A stretch of 64,000 nucleotides of DNA from the NCBI RefSeq assembly GCF_014385165.1, contig NZ_JACRTF010000001.1:1674001-1738000 (forward strand), in the 5' to 3' direction. Under the pieces are notes generated by a model. That model searched no databases, was not told the origin of the DNA, and was given only the letters and a program-made list of their open reading frames with translations. The position numbers and the translations under genes were made by a program. Below, piece after piece: positions 61,309-64,000 of this stretch. The stretch comes from Jilunia laotingensis. Lineage in GTDB: Bacteria > Bacteroidota > Bacteroidia > Bacteroidales > Bacteroidaceae. Numbering within the stretch: position 1 is the stretch's first letter; the number at the start of each line of letters is the position of its first letter.

Positions 61309-64000
61309 ATGAGAAAAGTTTACCTGTTTTTAAGTTTGCTACTTGTTGCTGTATGGGCAACTGCACAAGTGAAGAGTGAAATTAAGATTACCACTTCAAA
61401 AGAGTATGGAGCTACTTTGGATATGTGGCCTAAATCTACTTCCAAAGAGGATGCGATAAGTATTGATTGGGGAGATGGAGAATTGAAAGAATACAACATT
61501 GATCCGAATGGGATGCCTTACTTTACGAAAGTGAGCGGAAGGATTGTAGGCGACACTATCCGTATCTTTACAAAATTAGTCAATTTGGAATGTTCCGAAG
61601 GGAATGTAACTTCTCTGACCTTGATTGACCAACCTTTATTGACTAATTTGCTGGTGAATGACAATGAACTTACTTCGGATAAATGTATTCTTGATGGTGC
61701 CACCAACTTGAAAGTGGTAAACTTGAGCAAGAATCAACTGACTATTTTCGATATGCGTCCTTTCGAGAAGCTGGAAATGTTCTCTGCAAATGATAATGAG
61801 TCTTTAAGTACTGTACTGTTTGCCGATGGAAATTCAGTGTTACGCAGCATTGACATGGCAAATTGTGATATCAGTCATTTTTATCCTATCCATCTGCCGG
61901 GATTGGAATCATTGAATCTGTCTAACGGTTCGCTGATGGAACTTGAACTTGCCGACTATTATCCTAACTTGGAATCTTTGAATGTCAGTGGTAACTATAT
62001 TTCGGAAATCGATATTGCTTCCTGTTCCAAACTCAGTTCGTTTAATTGCAGTGAGAATCTGCTTAAGGAGATTAACGTAACTCAGAATCCCGAGCTGCTC
62101 AATCTTTTTTGTGGCGGCAACCAAATAGAGGAATTAAATGTATCTAATCAACCTAAGATGACGAACCTAGGATGTGGTGAGAATCTTCTGAAAAGCCTGG
62201 ATGTTTCCAAACTTCCCAGTCTGACCTCTCTGACATGTGATGGTAATCAACTGAAGCGTTTGGATCTTTCCAACAACGAATTTCTTTCAAGATTATATTG
62301 TAAAGACAACCAGTTGGAGTTTCTTGATTTCGCTGGGAATCCACGCCTTGATTATGTCGATTGTCGTAACAATGCCAACATGACGGCATGTACGCTGAAT
62401 TATATGTTTTCTACCATGTTGAGTAGATATCGCGATCCTTACAGTCCCAATTTGCTGATCGCAGGGAGCAACCCCGAACATGCGGATACGGAAGAGATAA
62501 ATTCAGCGGATATGAAATGGATGACGGATGTGAAGGGGGACGGTACTGCTGTCTGTGACTCCGTTGTAATAACAATGATGCCTTCCGAAAATGGCAGTTA
62601 TCGTCTCGAACAGCCTTCTTTGTATGGGAAAGATTATAAGGAAGTAACTAAAAAGGCCATGGCCGGTACTCCAGTCAAAGTGGTGGCTACACCCGATAGT
62701 GATTATAAATATGAGAGTGTGACGGTCGGTGGAGAAACAATTGCCGATACCTTGTTTGTATTGAAAGAAGATGCAGCCATTTCGGTAAATTTCAAATCGA
62801 CATTTGTTCCTTACATCACTGTCGATGTGGCGGCCGGAACTCAGATGTCATTTGCCTTGAGAGCTGCGGAGGAAGATACGGAAGTCAGCGTGGATTGGGG
62901 CGATGGCGTTGAAAGTGCTTATACGGTAGGTACGGGTGTGAGTCGTATAGACGGATATGCTGCCGGAACAACCGTTAAGATTGCAGGTGCGGTCATTGAA
63001 GCCGACTTTACGAGCTATCCCGGTATGGGATTATGGGACAATCAGTTGACGGGTATCGATATTTCCCATAACGATGGTTTGGTTTCCCTGAGTACTTATA
63101 TGAATCCGGTGCAGAAGTTAACGGTAGGCAATTGCCTTGACCTTGAATATTTGGATTGTGCTTATTGTGAACTTGACGAACTGGATGTTACTGCCAATAC
63201 GAAATTGGTTACATTGCTTTGCTATGGCAATGAACTAACCAAACTGGATGTAACCAAATGTACGCAATTGGAGGAATTAAGTGCCAAGAACAATCAGCTG
63301 GCAGAACTCAACCTGTCCGGTAATACGAAACTTGTATCCCTTGATGTGCAGAATAATGAACTGGAACAAATTGATGTTACACAAATGAAGAATCTGGAAA
63401 GTCTCGCTATCAATGCGAACAAGATTCGTGAGATCGATTTGGCAAACAACGCGGAACTTCGGATTCTTACGGTATCTGGCAATGAATTGACCTCTTTGAA
63501 CTTGAGTCATAATACGAAACTCGGTAAACTTTTATGTGCCGACAACAAGTTGGCTGCTTTGGATCTGAGCCACCATACTGGTATCTATTACATCGACTGT
63601 GGTGGAAACAGCATGACTGCTTGCGCCTTGAATGATCTTTATTACGGTTTGCCCGAATATCCTGAACTCGAAGAGCCTGTGAAAGGATTTACACTTTGGG
63701 TTAAAGGTTCTGATGAAGGCACATGCAATGATGCCGAACATGCCGAATCTCTTATTGCCACCGGTAAGGGTTGGAGGATAAATTATGAAGGTGACGGAAC
63801 CGGATGTAACGAAGCTTATATTACGGTGAAAGAACCTGTGAACGGCAAAATACAATTAATGGACAGTAACAATAAGAAAGTTGTTTCCGGTGGTAAAGTG
63901 GCTAAAAACACAGTGGTGACCGTTATAACCGAACCGGATGAAGGCTATCAGGTAGAGAGCGTTAAAGCTAACGGCAAAGAGGTGGTTGAAAATGCATTTA
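61309..64000 (+). CDS. LRR surface protein with PKD-like WGDG modules, 3' end beyond window
   Basis: An open frame of 897 codons from ATG 61309 runs to the window end with no stop. The signal peptide covers about 1-20 (SLLLVAVWATAQ). The rest alternates LRR units of the L..LNVSGNYISEIDIA type (SLNLSHNTKL, LDVSKLPSLTSL) with a beta domain bearing SIDWGDGELKEYN near residue 50 and VSVDWGDGVESAY near 530. Residues ~420-500 and ~850-897 resemble bacterial Ig/Listeria-repeat-like modules (GTPVKVVATPDSDYKYESVT; NTVVTVITEPDEGYQVESVK). Layout: WGDG-LRR-repeat, then the same order again, so it is internally duplicated. Surface binding is likely; the ligand is unknown. Confidence 0.88.
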   Translation, partial: MRKVYLFLSLLLVAVWATAQVKSEIKITTSKEYGATLDMWPKSTSKEDAISIDWGDGELKEYNIDPNGMPYFTKVSGRIVGDTIRIFTKLVNLECSEGNVTSLTLIDQPLLTNLLVNDNELTSDKCILDGATNLKVVNLSKNQLTIFDMRPFEKLEMFSANDNESLSTVLFADGNSVLRSIDMANCDISHFYPIHLPGLESLNLSNGSLMELELADYYPNLESLNVSGNYISEIDIASCSKLSSFNCSENLLKEINVTQNPELLNLFCGGNQIEELNVSNQPKMTNLGCGENLLKSLDVSKLPSLTSLTCDGNQLKRLDLSNNEFLSRLYCKDNQLEFLDFAGNPRLDYVDCRNNANMTACTLNYMFSTMLSRYRDPYSPNLLIAGSNPEHADTEEINSADMKWMTDVKGDGTAVCDSVVITMMPSENGSYRLEQPSLYGKDYKEVTKKAMAGTPVKVVATPDSDYKYESVTVGGETIADTLFVLKEDAAISVNFKSTFVPYITVDVAAGTQMSFALRAAEEDTEVSVDWGDGVESAYTVGTGVSRIDGYAAGTTVKIAGAVIEADFTSYPGMGLWDNQLTGIDISHNDGLVSLSTYMNPVQKLTVGNCLDLEYLDCAYCELDELDVTANTKLVTLLCYGNELTKLDVTKCTQLEELSAKNNQLAELNLSGNTKLVSLDVQNNELEQIDVTQMKNLESLAINANKIREIDLANNAELRILTVSGNELTSLNLSHNTKLGKLLCADNKLAALDLSHHTGIYYIDCGGNSMTACALNDLYYGLPEYPELEEPVKGFTLWVKGSDEGTCNDAEHAESLIATGKGWRINYEGDGTGCNEAYITVKEPVNGKIQLMDSNNKKVVSGGKVAKNTVVTVITEPDEGYQVESVKANGKEVVENAF

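Overview
The window reads as chromosomal DNA of a gut Bacteroides species (Bacteroidales; species not resolvable from the sequence alone). Support comes from many lipoproteins with short Cys-terminated signal peptides, promoters with the Bacteroides TAnnTTTG -7 box (some with a TTTG-like -33 box about 20 bp upstream), a serine-type sulfatase, GH43 enzymes, BspA-like leucine-rich repeat surface proteins and Bacteroidetes-type housekeeping genes. There are 44 protein-coding genes (two cut by the window edges), one tRNA and one decayed gene.

Layout. 1-4643: AT-rich peptide-export island, with the C-terminal end of a lanthipeptide/thiopeptide-type dehydratase, a small membrane protein, a decayed copy of a C39 peptidase domain, then an intact peptidase-containing ABC transporter (PCAT) and its HlyD-type adaptor. 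5156-10831: outer-membrane barrel protein, Na+/Ca2+ antiporter, MscS-type channel, large secreted repeat protein. 11188-16800: minus-strand genes for a THUMP-like methyltransferase, DUF6252-like lipoprotein, barrel protein, VanX-like M15 dipeptidase, GH43 lipoprotein and an unknown lipoprotein. 17190-22556: tRNA(CAT), sulfatase, DUF4491 protein, Lrp/AsnC regulator, two FKBP isomerases, sirtuin.

22566-31961 is a polysaccharide locus: GT2 and GT4 genes, a divergent wecC-wecB pair predicted to make UDP-ManNAcA, then GT4, GT8, GT4 and a Wzx-type flippase. metG follows (32073-34112). 34388-45344 is a minus-strand surface operon: PEGA/barrel protein, lipoprotein with eight FN3-like repeats, and a 2328-residue LRR protein. 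45794-51053 holds an ADP-forming acyl-CoA synthetase and a GH43 plus alpha/alpha-barrel enzyme pair. 51330-56827 holds comM, a TlpA-like lipoprotein, an abundant TPR lipoprotein and a XerD-type recombinase; 56900-59463 holds aroQ, pyk and an O-methyltransferase. 59692-64000 has a membrane TPR/HTH regulator and an LRR surface protein running off the right edge.

The most unusual non-coding structure is a family of exact 22-bp-period tandem repeats in intergenic DNA: two clear arrays (about 11034-11166 and 45560-45691, consensus near ATTAATRTCCATCGCGCTGG plus two variable bases), a degenerate one (about 19073-19160), and a different 22-bp-period array at 51189-51298 whose units alternate orientation and can form competing hairpins. 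I recognise no published name for them.
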